Counted from the first letter of the stretch, positions 19,720 to 28,834 are shown. The stretch: 64,000 nt of DNA from Ruegeria sp. TM1040 (GCF_000014065.1 NC_008044.1:2689501-2753500), one strand, 5' to 3'. Notes: generated from the sequence alone by a model not told the origin. Translations and numbers: made by a program.

Positions 19720-20073
19720 TCAGCCCTGACCCTGGGCCTCCATCAAGGCGCGCAGGAGCTTTTCTTCGCTCATGTCGTCTTCTTGTGGCTTGTCCGCTTC
19801 GCCACCCATCAAGAGAGCCATGGAATCTTCTTCCGGCTCGTCCACCTCGATCTGAGACTGGTTGCTCTCGATCAGGCGCTCGCGCAGGGCATCGGCGCTT
19901 TGCGTTTCCTCGGCAATCTCGCGCAGGGAGACGACCGGGTTTTTGTCGTTGTCACGGTCCACGGTGAGTTCGGCACCGGCAGAGATCTCACGCGCACGAT
20001 GTGCGGCCAGCATCACCAGCTCAAATCGGTTGGGAACCTTGTCAACGCAGTCTTCGACCGTCACGCGGGCCAT
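19720..20073 (-). CDS. rpoZ: RNA polymerase omega subunit
   Basis: Small RNA polymerase subunit that helps assemble beta' and, in proteobacteria, forms part of a ppGpp binding site. 117 residues starting [21 protein letters not shown], the family hallmark, followed by [13 protein letters not shown] and [10 protein letters not shown] segments. The acidic C-terminal tail is lineage-typical. Immediately upstream of rsh. Confidence 0.95.
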   Translation of the reverse strand: MARVTVEDCVDKVPNRFELVMLAAHRAREISAGAELTVDRDNDKNPVVSLREIAEETQSADALRERLIESNQSQIEVDEPEEDSMALLMGGEADKPQEDDMSEEKLLRALMEAQGQG

Positions 20074-20187
20074 GGGCGACTCTCCAATACAGTTCTGGGT
20101 CCAGAGGGAGTGCTTCTAGGATGAATCACGGGACTTGACAAGTCGGAGACGATCACAATTGCACGAATGCTACAAAACGCCCCTCTC

Positions 20188-20757
20188 TCAGAGGGCGCGC
20201 ACCTCGGCCACATCAGAGGCCGGACATCGTTTCAGCATCTCCCGGACGCTCAGCTCGAGAACCGGATGCACCCAGTCTGGGGCAATATCCCGAAGCGGCA
20301 CAAGCACAAACGCACGGTCCTGCACACGCGGGTGCGGCAGAATCAAATGCTCGGGTGCTTTCGTCCTCTGCTCGCTTTGAGGCAGCGAGTGCCAATGGCT
20401 AAACGTCTGAATATCGGGCGCAATTTCCTGATCCACAGCCAAAAGATCTAGATCAAGTGTCCGCATGCCCCAGCGCTGTTGCCTTCTGCGGTGAAACTTG
20501 GTCTCGATTTTGTGAAGTCTGCGCAATGTCTCGTCCGCAGAAAAAGCGCCGCGCAATACAATTGCCGCATTCACATAATCAGGCCCGGCGCCCGCTGGAA
20601 AGCAAGGCGTTGCATAGAAACGAGAAACAGCCACTAGGTCGAAACCTTCGCCCGATAACTCCGCAAGGCACATTTGCAGGATTTCTAATGGTATAGTACC
20701 CTCATCCTCGAGGTTACTTCCCATAGCCACAAGATAAGTTGACCGGTTTTCGGCCAT
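20188..20757 (-). CDS. folK: 2-amino-4-hydroxy-6-hydroxymethyldihydropteridine pyrophosphokinase
   Basis: Transfers pyrophosphate from ATP to 6-hydroxymethyl-dihydropterin in folate synthesis. 189 residues from the ATG at 20757, which has GGGGA upstream; an alternative ATG at 20775 would add six residues. Motifs seen: VAMGSNL near the start, FYATPCF, the ATP-binding RRQQRWGMRTLDLDLLA and ILPHPRVQDRAFVLVPL. It diverges from the NYN-domain gene, and 114 bases separate it from rpoZ. Confidence 0.93.
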   Translation of the reverse strand: MAENRSTYLVAMGSNLEDEGTIPLEILQMCLAELSGEGFDLVAVSRFYATPCFPAGAGPDYVNAAIVLRGAFSADETLRRLHKIETKFHRRRQQRWGMRTLDLDLLAVDQEIAPDIQTFSHWHSLPQSEQRTKAPEHLILPHPRVQDRAFVLVPLRDIAPDWVHPVLELSVREMLKRCPASDVAEVRAL

Positions 20758-20892
20758 GATTGTCCCCAATTCCATAAGACCTGACCCTTGCGGGGAGTGC
20801 CAAATAACCTAAATTAAGTCCACCCGCGGCGCCGGAGATTTATTTAACTCACTCACGGAACTTTGGCCCGCGACACCAGAAGGACACATTTA

Positions 20893-21462
20893 ATGTTTTA
20901 CAAAGACGAACGGCTTGCGCTGTTCATAGATGGCTCGAATTTATATGCCTCCGCCAAGGCATTGGGATTTGACATCGACTACAAGCTTCTGCGTCAGGAA
21001 TTCATGCGTCGCGGCAAACTTGTACGGGCTTTCTATTACACGGCGCTGCTTGAAAACGACGAATACTCTCCGATTCGCCCCCTTGTAGATTGGTTGCATT
21101 ACAATGGATTTTCCATGGTGACCAAACCTGCCAAGGAATACACCGACAGCATGGGCCGTCGGAAGGTGAAGGGCAACATGGACATCGAACTCACGGTTGA
21201 TGCTATGGAGCTTGCGCCGCGCGTCGATCATATCGTGCTGTTCTCGGGCGACGGTGACTTCCGTCCGCTGATCGCCAGCCTGCAGCGTCAGGGTGTGCGC
21301 GTGTCGGTCGTTTCGACGATCCGCAGCCAGCCACCAATGATTTCGGACGAGTTGCGCCGACAGGCCGACAATTTCATCGAGCTTGAAGAGCTGCGCGATG
21401 TCATTGGCCGCCCCCCTCGCGAAGTCCCGAGCGAACCCCGCGCGGTTCCGGCCGAGGATTGA
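20893..21462 (+). CDS. NYN-domain (LabA/DUF88-like) putative nuclease
   Basis: 189 residues. The PIN-like NYN fold is marked by ALFIDGSNLY (Asp13), KGNMDIELTVDAM and LFSGDGDFRPLI, which supply the acidic metal-binding residues of the family. NYN proteins are predicted or shown metal-dependent RNases; the target here is unknown. Start: ATG 20893 has AGAAGGA eight bases upstream, better than the open frame from 20863. A proline-rich tail (about 172-189) follows the domain. A strong terminator follows, so it is probably a single-gene unit, divergent from folK. Confidence 0.87.
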   Translation: MFYKDERLALFIDGSNLYASAKALGFDIDYKLLRQEFMRRGKLVRAFYYTALLENDEYSPIRPLVDWLHYNGFSMVTKPAKEYTDSMGRRKVKGNMDIELTVDAMELAPRVDHIVLFSGDGDFRPLIASLQRQGVRVSVVSTIRSQPPMISDELRRQADNFIELEELRDVIGRPPREVPSEPRAVPAED

Positions 21463-21500
21463 TCGCTGCGCTGCTGCGCGGCGTTCGCCTGATCATCGAG

Positions 21501-21540
21501 AAACCCCCGGTGCAGATACTGCGGCGGGGGTTTTCTTTTG
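21501..21540 (+). terminator. Rho-independent terminator after the NYN gene
   Basis: AAACCCCCG (21501-21509) pairs with CGGGGGTTT (21525-21533), then TTTCTTTT-type run. It begins 38 bases after the stop codon of the NYN gene. Confidence 0.85.
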
Positions 21541-21631
21541 CAGCCCTGCCCGACCGGCACTGGACCTTGAACGGTGCAAGGCTTACCTCTGATCCAAGAC
21601 GCTCACATCTGATTTGCGGAGACCCGCGCCC

Positions 21632-22582
21632 ATGGCCGCCAAACCACCCCTCACCCTCTATCTTGCAGCTCCGCGTGGCTTTTGCGCAGGTGTCGACCGG
21701 GCCATCAAGATCGTGGAGATGGCGCTCGAGAAATGGGGCGCTCCGGTCTATGTGCGCCATGAGATCGTTCACAACAAGTTTGTGGTCGACGGGCTGCGGG
21801 ACAAGGGCGCGGTCTTTGTCGAGGAACTGGAGGAATGCCCGGACGACCGGCCGGTGATTTTCTCTGCCCATGGCGTGCCGAAATCCGTGCCGGCCGCCGC
21901 CGAGGCGCGCCAGATGGTCTATGTCGACGCCACCTGCCCGCTTGTCTCAAAGGTTCATATCGAGGCCCAGCGCCACGCCGAAGCCGGGCTTCAAATGATC
22001 ATGATCGGTCACAAAGGGCACCCGGAGACGGTTGGCACCATGGGTCAACTGCCCGAAGGAGAGGTCTTGCTGGTCGAAACCGTCGAGGATGTGGCCCAGG
22101 TGGAGGTCCGCGACCCGGAGCGGCTCGCCTTTGTCACTCAGACCACCCTCTCGGTGGATGACACCAAAGACATCGTGGCGGCGCTGCAAGCGCGTTTCCC
22201 GGCCATCGTCGGCCCCCACAAGGAAGACATCTGCTACGCCACCACCAATCGGCAAGAAGCCGTGAAAGAAGTGGCCCCCAAAGCAGACGCACTCTTGGTG
22301 GTCGGTGCGCCGAACTCGTCGAACTCGCGCCGACTGGTCGAGGTCGGGGCCAAGAATGGCTGCAGCTATGCGCAGCTGGTACAGCGGGCCGAAAACATCG
22401 ACTGGCGCGCGCTGGAGGGCATCCAGAGCATCGCCATCACTGCGGGCGCCTCTGCGCCCGAGCTATTGGTGAACGAGGTGATCGACGCCTTTCGCGACCG
22501 CTATGAGGTGACGGTGGAGCTGGTTGAGACCGCCGTGGAGCGGGTGGAGTTCAAAGTGCCGCGTGTCCTGCGCACGGCCTGA
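21632..22582 (+). CDS. ispH: 4-hydroxy-3-methylbut-2-enyl diphosphate reductase
   Basis: Last enzyme of the non-mevalonate isoprenoid pathway, giving IPP and DMAPP. 316 residues. The three [4Fe-4S] cysteines are Cys18 (APRGFCAGV), Cys102 (DATCPLV) and Cys201 ([10 protein letters not shown]); [11 protein letters not shown] is the substrate-binding run. ATG at 21632 (MAAKPPLT) follows GCGGAGA and is preferred to the in-frame ATG at 21614. Confidence 0.96.
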   Translation: MAAKPPLTLYLAAPRGFCAGVDRAIKIVEMALEKWGAPVYVRHEIVHNKFVVDGLRDKGAVFVEELEECPDDRPVIFSAHGVPKSVPAAAEARQMVYVDATCPLVSKVHIEAQRHAEAGLQMIMIGHKGHPETVGTMGQLPEGEVLLVETVEDVAQVEVRDPERLAFVTQTTLSVDDTKDIVAALQARFPAIVGPHKEDICYATTNRQEAVKEVAPKADALLVVGAPNSSNSRRLVEVGAKNGCSYAQLVQRAENIDWRALEGIQSIAITAGASAPELLVNEVIDAFRDRYEVTVELVETAVERVEFKVPRVLRTA

Positions 22583-22747
22583 GGCCACCTCAAGCTCCAA
22601 GCAAGACCTACCTCAGACCCCCATGAGACCAGACTGGCAATGCGCCACTCTCGGGGCGCGAAGGGTGCTTGCAACTTCACCACGCGTGGCTACCTTGAAA
22701 GACACGCACCTAGGGCGTCACACGTCGTTTTCAGAGGAACAGCTGCT

Positions 22748-23365
22748 TTGATTTCCCTGCAATTTCTCCTGACCGCATTTGTCGTGGTCCTCGCGCCGGG
22801 TACCGGTGTGATCTACACTCTGGCTTTGGGTCTGGGGCGCGGACGCCGGGCCGCCCTCTGGGCCGCAGTAGGCTGTACTTTCGGTATCCTGCCGCATCTG
22901 ATGGCCGCCACACTGGGGCTTGCGGCGGTGCTGCATTCCTCGGCCGTGCTGTTCCAAGGCATCAAGATCGCAGGTGTTCTCTACTTGCTCTACCTCGCTT
23001 GGCAGATGCTGAAATCCGATGGCGCGCTCTCGGTCTCTGCGGCACAGCCTGCCTCACAGCCGGGGATTACGATCGCCAAACGTGGCGCCCTGATCAACAT
23101 TCTGAATCCCAAGCTCTCGATCTTCTTTCTGGCACTGCTGCCGCCGTTCCTCTCCGGCAATACAGCCACCGCCACGCAGGAAATGGTCGCACTTGGTGGG
23201 ATCTTCATGGCGATGACCTTTGCCGTCTTTGCGCTCTACGGTCTTTTTGCCGCGCAGGCCCGCAGCCTCATTCTTGGCTCCGAGCGCGTAGTGACATGGC
23301 TCAATCGCAGCTTTGCCGCCATCTTTGCAGCTCTCGCGCTGCGCTTGGCAATGGAGCGCAGCTGA
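22748..23365 (+). CDS. LysE/RhtB family amino-acid exporter
   Basis: Inner-membrane exporter with about six membrane helices; family members export amino acids or homoserine lactones. The TTG at 22748 is taken as start because AGAGGAA lies 8 bases upstream and gives 205 residues, the family norm; the frame reaches 22640 but the extra residues are polar. Family motif PGTGVIYTLALGLGRGRRAALWAAVG near the N-terminus and INILNPKLSIFFLALLP mid-protein. Its stop overlaps the next ATG by one base (TGATG). Confidence 0.87.
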   Translation: MISLQFLLTAFVVVLAPGTGVIYTLALGLGRGRRAALWAAVGCTFGILPHLMAATLGLAAVLHSSAVLFQGIKIAGVLYLLYLAWQMLKSDGALSVSAAQPASQPGITIAKRGALINILNPKLSIFFLALLPPFLSGNTATATQEMVALGGIFMAMTFAVFALYGLFAAQARSLILGSERVVTWLNRSFAAIFAALALRLAMERS

Positions 23366-23823
23366 TGTTTCGCGGCATTCCCGCAGCGCCGCTCGCGCTT
23401 GGCCTCGCTGGCCTCATTCCTTTTGTGTGGGGCGCCCTGACGCTGCTGGTGCCTGCATTGCAGTCGTGGGGGATCAGCGCGCTTGGCCCACGCTTTGTCG
23501 GTCCCTATGTGCAGCTGTTTTACGGCTCGGTGATCCTAAGCTTCATGTCCGGTGTGCTCTGGGGGTATGCCACGCGTGCCTCTGGCCGCCTGCAATCGGC
23601 GGCCTGCTACGCGCTTTCGGTGATCCCGGCGCTCTGGGCCTTCTTTATGACCGGCGGCGGCCCCGTCAGCGCGGGACTCAACCTGATCTGGGGCTTCCTC
23701 GGCCTGTTGCTCTTGGACATGATGTTCAGCCTGTGGCGCCTGACGCCCGCGTGGTGGGTTCGACTGCGCGTGCTGCTCACCGCTATTGTGGTCCTGAGCC
23801 TCAGCATCGGCGTCTTCCTATGA
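23365..23823 (+). CDS. DUF3429 membrane protein
   Basis: 152 residues with about five hydrophobic segments (6-28, 45-65, 72-90, 97-117, 128-150). The layout and the YGSVILSFMSGVLWG run match DUF3429, of unknown function. It is coupled at both ends: the LysE stop shares a base with its start, and its stop overlaps the methyltransferase start as ATGA. Confidence 0.8.
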   Translation: MFRGIPAAPLALGLAGLIPFVWGALTLLVPALQSWGISALGPRFVGPYVQLFYGSVILSFMSGVLWGYATRASGRLQSAACYALSVIPALWAFFMTGGGPVSAGLNLIWGFLGLLLLDMMFSLWRLTPAWWVRLRVLLTAIVVLSLSIGVFL

Positions 23824-24419
23824 GCGACAAGCAAACCATGGCGGTCTATGCAAAGGCCGCAGAAGACTACGCCAAGGGATTTGCCCGCACCAAGGACACC
23901 GTTCACGATCGCGATTATGCGACCTTTGTGGCCGGTCTGCCCGATGGTGGCACGGTGCTAGACCTTGGATGTGGGCCCGGGCATTGGGCGGCGCGGTTTC
24001 GCGATGAAGGCCTCCACGTCACGGCCATGGATGCCTCGCCCGAAATGGCCAGATATGCAAAGGACACCTATGGCATCGACGTGACTGTCGCCACGTTCGA
24101 GGACATTGATACAACCGCCCACTATGACGGGATCTGGGCCTTCTTCAGCCTGCTCCACGCCCCGCGTACGGATTTCCCCGGGCATCTCTTGCGGCTGCAT
24201 CGTGCGCTCAAACCGGGCGGCATGCTGGCGCTTGGGATGAAACTTGGCACTGGTGAGAGACGCGACACATTGGGGCGGTTTTACACCTACTACAGCGAAG
24301 ACGCGCTGCGCGCCCTGCTCGCCGAGGCAGGCTTTGAGGTTCTTGGCGCCCGCTGTGCCAATAGCAAAGGATTGGCTGGCGCCCGCGAGACCTTTGTCGT
24401 ACTGACCGCCCATGCCTGA
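23820..24419 (+). CDS. Class I SAM-dependent methyltransferase
   Basis: 199 residues with SAM motif [13 protein letters not shown] near 46-57, an acidic end of strand 2 in [11 protein letters not shown], and [12 protein letters not shown] as motif III. The acceptor is unknown; the fold is a generic methyltransf_25-type. It overlaps DUF3429 by four bases and rnhA by eight, so the run lysE-like, DUF3429, methyltransferase, rnhA looks like one operon. Confidence 0.85.
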   Translation: MSDKQTMAVYAKAAEDYAKGFARTKDTVHDRDYATFVAGLPDGGTVLDLGCGPGHWAARFRDEGLHVTAMDASPEMARYAKDTYGIDVTVATFEDIDTTAHYDGIWAFFSLLHAPRTDFPGHLLRLHRALKPGGMLALGMKLGTGERRDTLGRFYTYYSEDALRALLAEAGFEVLGARCANSKGLAGARETFVVLTAHA

Positions 24420-24885
24420 TTTGTTTGCCTATACCGACGGAGCCTGCTCCGGTAATCCCGGCCCCGGTGGCTGGGGCGCCCTCTTGCGTGCCATGGACGG
24501 GGAGACCGTCCTGAAGGAGCGCGAACTCAAGGGCGGCGAAAAAGAGACGACCAACAACCGGATGGAGCTTCTGGCCGCGATTCATGCGCTCGAGAGCCTT
24601 GCACGCCCCTCAAAGATCACCGTGGTGACGGACTCCGCCTATGTGAAGAACGGCGTCACAGGCTGGATCTTTGGCTGGAAAAAGAACGGCTGGAAGACAT
24701 CGGCGAAAAAGCCCGTCAAGAACGTAGAGCTTTGGCAACGTCTGGACGCCGCACAATCTCGCCATGACGTCACCTGGGAGTGGGTCAAGGGCCATGCGGG
24801 CCATCCGGAAAACGAGCGCGCGGACGAGCTGGCACGCGCAGGAATGGCGCCGTTCAAATCCTCTGGAAAATCTTCCAAAGGCTGA
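24412..24885 (+). CDS. rnhA: Ribonuclease HI
   Basis: Degrades the RNA strand of RNA-DNA hybrids during replication and R-loop removal. 157 residues with the complete DEDD set Asp9, Glu52, Asp74 and Asp138 plus His128 in [12 protein letters not shown]. The basic protrusion ([17 protein letters not shown]) typical of E. coli-type RNase HI is present. It starts eight bases inside the methyltransferase gene. Confidence 0.96.
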   Translation: MPDLFAYTDGACSGNPGPGGWGALLRAMDGETVLKERELKGGEKETTNNRMELLAAIHALESLARPSKITVVTDSAYVKNGVTGWIFGWKKNGWKTSAKKPVKNVELWQRLDAAQSRHDVTWEWVKGHAGHPENERADELARAGMAPFKSSGKSSKG

Positions 24886-24998
24886 GATCGAGCCCCGCGC
24901 AGACATACCTGCGCTGTGCGCCGTGCGTGTCCGGCGCCCTTGGTTATACGCCGCCACCCAGCTAGGATCGGGGCAACTCTAAGCGACGAGACCAGCGC

Positions 24999-25622
24999 AT
25001 GACCATTCTGACCCTTCTCGATTACGCCTCGGTCATCGTGTTTGCTGCCTCTGGCGCTATGGTCGCAAGCCGCGCTCAGCTTGATATTGTTGGCTTTGCC
25101 TTTATCGCCTGCCTTACGGCAGTGGGGGGTGGCACCGTGCGCGATCTGCTTTTGGACCGCCACCCGATCTTTTGGGTGGGCGATCCCATGCCTATCCTGC
25201 TAGCATCCGGTGTTGCCGTCCTGGTGTTCTTCACTGCGCATCTTGTCGAGAGCCGCCTGCGCTGGGTGATCTGGCTCGATACCTTTGCGCTGGCCATCGC
25301 TGTCCCTGCCGGAACCGGTGCGGCGCTGGAGCTAGGGTATGGCCCGGTCATCATCGTCTTGATGGGCATGGCAACGGGCAGTCTCGGCGGCTTGATGCGG
25401 GACGTAGTGTGCAACGAGGTGCCTTTGGTCCTGAAACAGGGCGAGCTCTATATTTCCTGCGCCATGGCGGGCGCAAGCACCGCCGCAATCCTGGTCTGGC
25501 TGGGTCTGCCGTCAGGAACCGCCCTGCTCGCCTGCGCCGGCACCACATGGGTAACCCGCGCGGGGTCACTGGCCTTTGGCTGGCACCTCCCGGTCTACAA
25601 GCCGCGCCCGCCGCGCCAGTAG
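24999..25622 (+). CDS. TRIC/YadS-family membrane channel (UPF0126)
   Basis: 207 residues, about seven membrane helices, built of two repeats each carrying a Gly-Gly-x-x-Arg-Asp motif: GGGTVRDLLL near 43-52 and GGLMRDVVC near 128-136. Prokaryotic TRIC homologues form monovalent cation channels; the physiological role here is unknown. Single gene, converging on the GlsB-like gene. Confidence 0.88.
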   Translation: MTILTLLDYASVIVFAASGAMVASRAQLDIVGFAFIACLTAVGGGTVRDLLLDRHPIFWVGDPMPILLASGVAVLVFFTAHLVESRLRWVIWLDTFALAIAVPAGTGAALELGYGPVIIVLMGMATGSLGGLMRDVVCNEVPLVLKQGELYISCAMAGASTAAILVWLGLPSGTALLACAGTTWVTRAGSLAFGWHLPVYKPRPPRQ

Positions 25623-25675
25623 AATCTCCGCGCACCATTCAAGGGAACTTTTGCCTGATCGCAGGCCGCCTGTGG

Positions 25676-25912
25676 CTATCGGTTCTGAAGTTTTTGCCAC
25701 AAGAAAATCAAGGCGACCGCCCCCAAGATGGCCCCAACAAGCCCCGCAAAGAGCCCCATCACAGCAAGGAGTGTACGAAGAACCAGCCCGCCGATCAGCG
25801 CGCCAGCGATGCCAATAACAATCGTCGTAATGAGATCTGCCTCAATCCGCATGAGACGCGTGGCAATGAAACCTGCGGCTGCGCCCACGATGATCAAAAA
25901 GACAACCGACAT
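25676..25912 (-). CDS. GlsB/YeaQ/YmgE-family small membrane protein 1
   Basis: 78 residues, three glycine-rich membrane helices: an initial segment ending GFIATRLMR, then IVIGIAGALIGGLVL and a third helix. The pattern is that of the transglycosylase-associated (GlsB/YeaQ/YmgE) family, linked to stress responses in other bacteria but without a defined activity. Same strand as, and 81 bases after, a second protein of the same type. Confidence 0.78.
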   Translation of the reverse strand: MSVVFLIIVGAAAGFIATRLMRIEADLITTIVIGIAGALIGGLVLRTLLAVMGLFAGLVGAILGAVALIFLWQKLQNR

Positions 25913-25993
25913 CCTGTCTCACTTTCTGCCCCAAGAGAGCCTTTGGTTTTGGCCTGTGCAGCTGCGCGTGTCGCAACCCTTTGCGGCCATAGG

Positions 25994-26230
25994 CTATCGC
26001 CGCCAGTGGAACGGCACAATGATGAGTGCGCCGATAGAGGAGACCACCGCGTTCCACCCCGGGGCGTTGAAACCGATGCCGAACATCAGGCGCAAAAAGA
26101 AAAACAGGAACGCACCGCCAACGCAGATGATGATCGATTGGATCACACCATTTTGCGTGAAACCGCTCCGCTCTGCAGCGTAGCCGATGATCCCGGCGAT
26201 CACCACCGTGCCAAACAGAGCCAGCATCAT
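25994..26230 (-). CDS. GlsB/YeaQ-like small membrane protein 2
   Basis: 78 residues with three hydrophobic segments and the run [24 protein letters not shown] spread over the first turn. Weaker family resemblance than its neighbour. The start ATG at 26230 overlaps the fmt stop as ATGA (a second ATG follows at 26227), so its translation is coupled to fmt. Confidence 0.7.
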
Positions 26231-27153
26231 TCGGCGTCCTGCGCGGTCAGCAGATTTGTGCCCTTGGCGAGCGTGAAGCCGCGCAGGAAGACCTCGCGGT
26301 CCTGCGCAGCTTTGCCAGCGCGTTGCAGCCGCAAGAGCTCCACTGCGCCGCTGCCACATGCCACGGTCAGCTTGTCATCAAGCACTGTGCCCACTGCGCC
26401 CGTGCCCTCGGCAAGACGCGAGGCGAGCACCTTCAGGCGCTGGCCGTCGACCTCAAACCACGCGCCCGGAAACGGGGACAGGCCGCGAATCTTGCGGTCG
26501 ACCTCCTCTGCCGCGACGCTCCAGTCGATCTGGGCCTCGGCCTTGTCGATTTTGCTGGCGTAGGTCACGCCCGCCTCCGGCTGCGGCTCGGCCTTCAGAT
26601 CCGGTAGCGTGGCCAATGCGTCCACAATCATCCGCGCGCCCATGAGCGAGAGACGATCATGAAGCGCCGCTGTGGTTTCCTCGCCCCCGATCTCGGTCTC
26701 CTTGCGCAGCAGCACCGGGCCAGTATCAAGCCCTGCTTCCATCTGCATGATGCAAATGCCGGTGTGGGTGTCCCCGGCCATGATCGCACGATGGATCGGC
26801 GCAGCGCCGCGCCAGCGCGGCAGCAGGCTGGCATGGATGTTGAGGCATCCCGCGCGCGGAGCGTCCAGAACCGCCTGCGGCAGGATCAGCCCATAGGCAA
26901 CCACTACGGCAACATCGGCGTTGAGCGCGGCAAAGGCTTGTTGTTCCTCGCTCCCCTTGAGTGAGACCGGATGGCGCACCTCGAGCCCCAGAGCCTCGGC
27001 CCTGGCGTGGACCGGGGTTGGACGGTCTTTTTTGCCGCGACCTGCGGGGCGCGGAGGTTGGCAGTAGACGGCCGCAATCTCGTGCCCGGCCTCGACAAGA
27101 GCATCCAGTACCGGCACCGAAAACTCCGGCGTTCCCATAAAGATAACCCGCAT
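26227..27153 (-). CDS. fmt: Methionyl-tRNA formyltransferase
   Basis: Formylates initiator Met-tRNA using 10-formyl-tetrahydrofolate. 308 residues from ATG 27153 ([19 protein letters not shown]); the frame open to 27240 adds unconserved residues. Formyl-transfer site: Asn105 and His107 in [17 protein letters not shown], with the following aspartate in GLDTGPVL. It follows def3 by 156 bases on the same strand, matching the def-fmt pairing of most bacteria. Confidence 0.96.
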
Positions 27154-27247
27154 ATCGCTGTCCTTGTGCCGCAATCCGTTCCTGCGCAGACTTAGCGCAG
27201 GATGGACGCCACGACCAGAGCGGACGCGCTTGCGCGCCACATGATAT

Positions 27248-27306
27248 GCCTGCCCCTCAACGGGTCAGGCGGTGCTTCCGGCGGAGGTATTTAAGAAAAG
27301 ATGAAG
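27248..27306 (-). repeat. Intergenic 3'-end element, copy C
   Basis: Imperfect hairpin GCCTG/CAGGC with an inner CCC/GGG pair (27248-27270), then TTCCGGCGGAGGTATTTAAG and AAAAGATGAAG. On the minus strand it starts a few bases after the def3 stop. Its core closely matches copy B at 12215-12265. Confidence 0.5.
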
Positions 27307-27309
27307 TCG

Positions 27310-27807
27310 TCAGCGCGCGAGCTTACGGGCCTTTTTGACCAGCATGTCGCGTTTGACCTTGGACAGATGGTCGAAATACATCTTGCCGTTCAGATGGTCG
27401 ATCTGGTGCTGCACCGACGTGGCCTCGATCCCAACAAAATCGCGCCGATCGATGACCCCATCCTCGTTGAGGAAGCGCACAGTCACCGCACGGGGGCGTT
27501 TGATCTTGGCCGAGACGCCGGGAAGGTTCGGGCTCGCCTCTTCGTGTTCACGCAGTTCGATCGAGGCGTGCAGGATTTCCGGATTGGCCAGCCGCACGGC
27601 CCGTCCACGCTCGCTGGAGCCGTCCACGACGGCGAGGCGCAGCATCACCCCGATCTGAGGCGCTGCGAGCCCAACACCGGGCATGGCTTCCATCGTATCG
27701 ATCATGTCGACCCAGATGGCACGGATCTCATCGGTGATCTCGGTCACCTCTGCAGCCTTGGTGCGCAGTCGTTTATCGGGCCAGGGCAAGCAAGTGCGGG
27801 TCGTCAT
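27310..27807 (-). CDS. Peptide deformylase-like protein, probably without deformylase activity (Def3)
   Basis: 165 residues, clearly of the deformylase family: motif I GVGLAAPQIG at 44-53 is intact. Motif II (normally EGCLS) reads EEASPN, putting Ser92 where the metal-binding Cys should be. Motif III (normally HExDH) reads HQIDH at 134-138, so the catalytic Glu is Gln135, while both His ligands remain. Losing both the Cys ligand and the Glu argues against ordinary deformylation. It is the last of three tandem deformylase genes, overlapping def2 by four bases. Whether it binds metal, formyl-peptides or ribosomes is unknown. Confidence 0.85.
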   Translation of the reverse strand: MTTRTCLPWPDKRLRTKAAEVTEITDEIRAIWVDMIDTMEAMPGVGLAAPQIGVMLRLAVVDGSSERGRAVRLANPEILHASIELREHEEASPNLPGVSAKIKRPRAVTVRFLNEDGVIDRRDFVGIEATSVQHQIDHLNGKMYFDHLSKVKRDMLVKKARKLAR

Positions 27808-28313
27808 GCGGTCGCCTCGTTTTGAGAGAGATACTGCGCCTCAAGAAGTCGGCGTTCCTCGGAGGAAAAGTGATCGAATGTAACGCGTCCATCAAGGTGG
27901 TCATATTCATGCTGGATACAGCGGGCAGCAAAGCCATCAAAGGTTTGTTCCTGCGCAGCACGATCAGCGTCCTGCCAGCGTATGCGGATCTTTGTGGGGC
28001 GGGTGATCCGCGTGGAAAGTCCCGGGATTGAAAGGCAGGCCTCCTTGGCCAGTGTGGTGTCGTCGCTGCGCCACAGGACTTCGGGGTATATCATCACCAC
28101 AGGGTTGCGCGGGCCCTCTTTCCAATCGACGTCCATCACGAACACCCGCTTCAGCACCCCCACCTGAGGCGCTGCAAGGCCGCGCCCGGGTGCGGCATAC
28201 ATGGTCTCCAACACATCGTCGATCAGCGTGCCAAGGTCTTCGGCAGCCCCCACCGGAGCACAGGCCGTCGACAGGCGCGGATCCGGCCATTGGACGATAG
28301 GCAACAGGCTCAT
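27804..28313 (-). CDS. def: Peptide deformylase 2
   Basis: Removes the N-formyl group from nascent proteins. 169 residues with all three motifs: GRGLAAPQVG at 43-52, EACLS with Cys93 (Ala in place of the usual Gly) and HEYDH at 135-139. It should therefore be catalytic. It overlaps def1 and def3 by four bases each (ATGA), giving a tightly coupled three-gene set. Confidence 0.92.
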   Translation of the reverse strand: MSLLPIVQWPDPRLSTACAPVGAAEDLGTLIDDVLETMYAAPGRGLAAPQVGVLKRVFVMDVDWKEGPRNPVVMIYPEVLWRSDDTTLAKEACLSIPGLSTRITRPTKIRIRWQDADRAAQEQTFDGFAARCIQHEYDHLDGRVTFDHFSSEERRLLEAQYLSQNEATA

Positions 28314-28834
28314 GCGGTGCCGCGCGCGCGTTCGCGTTTGAGCTTTTGCATCTTGCGGGTGATCATCTGGCGCTTGAGCGGCTTCAGGTAATCGATGAAA
28401 AGTTTACCGTCGAGGTGGTCGATTTCATGCTGAACGCAGGTGGCCCAGAGGCCGTCGAATGTCTCGGTCTGCAGGTTGCCGTCCCGATCCATCCATTCGA
28501 CATCCACCACTTTGGGGCGGGTCACTTCGGCATATTGCTCAGGGATGGAGAGGCAGCCTTCCTCGTAGACGTTGGTTTCATCCGAGGACGCAATGACCCG
28601 CGGATTGAACATCACCAGCGGGCGGGCGTCACCCTCGCCTTCCTTGACGCAGTCCATGACGATCAGCCGATCCAGAACGCCGATTTGCGGCGCAGCAAGA
28701 CCGATGCCGGGCGCGGCATACATGGTTTCCAGCATGTCGTCGGCAAGCGCGCGCAAGTCGTCGGAAAGGTCCGGCACATCGGTGGCGATCTTCTTCAGAC
28801 GCGGGTCGGGGTGGATCAGGATCGAGCGTTTCAT
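28310..28834 (-). CDS. def: Peptide deformylase 1
   Basis: Canonical deformylase, 174 residues from ATG 28834 (MKRSILIHPDPRL). Motifs are complete: GIGLAAPQIG 43-52, EGCLS with Cys94, HEIDH 136-140. The basic C-terminal tail (LKRERARG) is common in the family. First of the three-deformylase operon upstream of fmt; most likely the housekeeping enzyme. The frame is open to 28951 but those residues are not conserved. Divergent from the PatB-like gene with 158 bases between starts. Confidence 0.95.
   Translation of the reverse strand: MKRSILIHPDPRLKKIATDVPDLSDDLRALADDMLETMYAAPGIGLAAPQIGVLDRLIVMDCVKEGEGDARPLVMFNPRVIASSDETNVYEEGCLSIPEQYAEVTRPKVVDVEWMDRDGNLQTETFDGLWATCVQHEIDHLDGKLFIDYLKPLKRQMITRKMQKLKRERARGTA

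Noticed and set aside
18425-19729. 434-codon plus-strand frame opposite rsh
   Set aside because: Antisense to a well-conserved RSH gene; low-complexity His/Arg-rich translation typical of GC-rich shadow frames.
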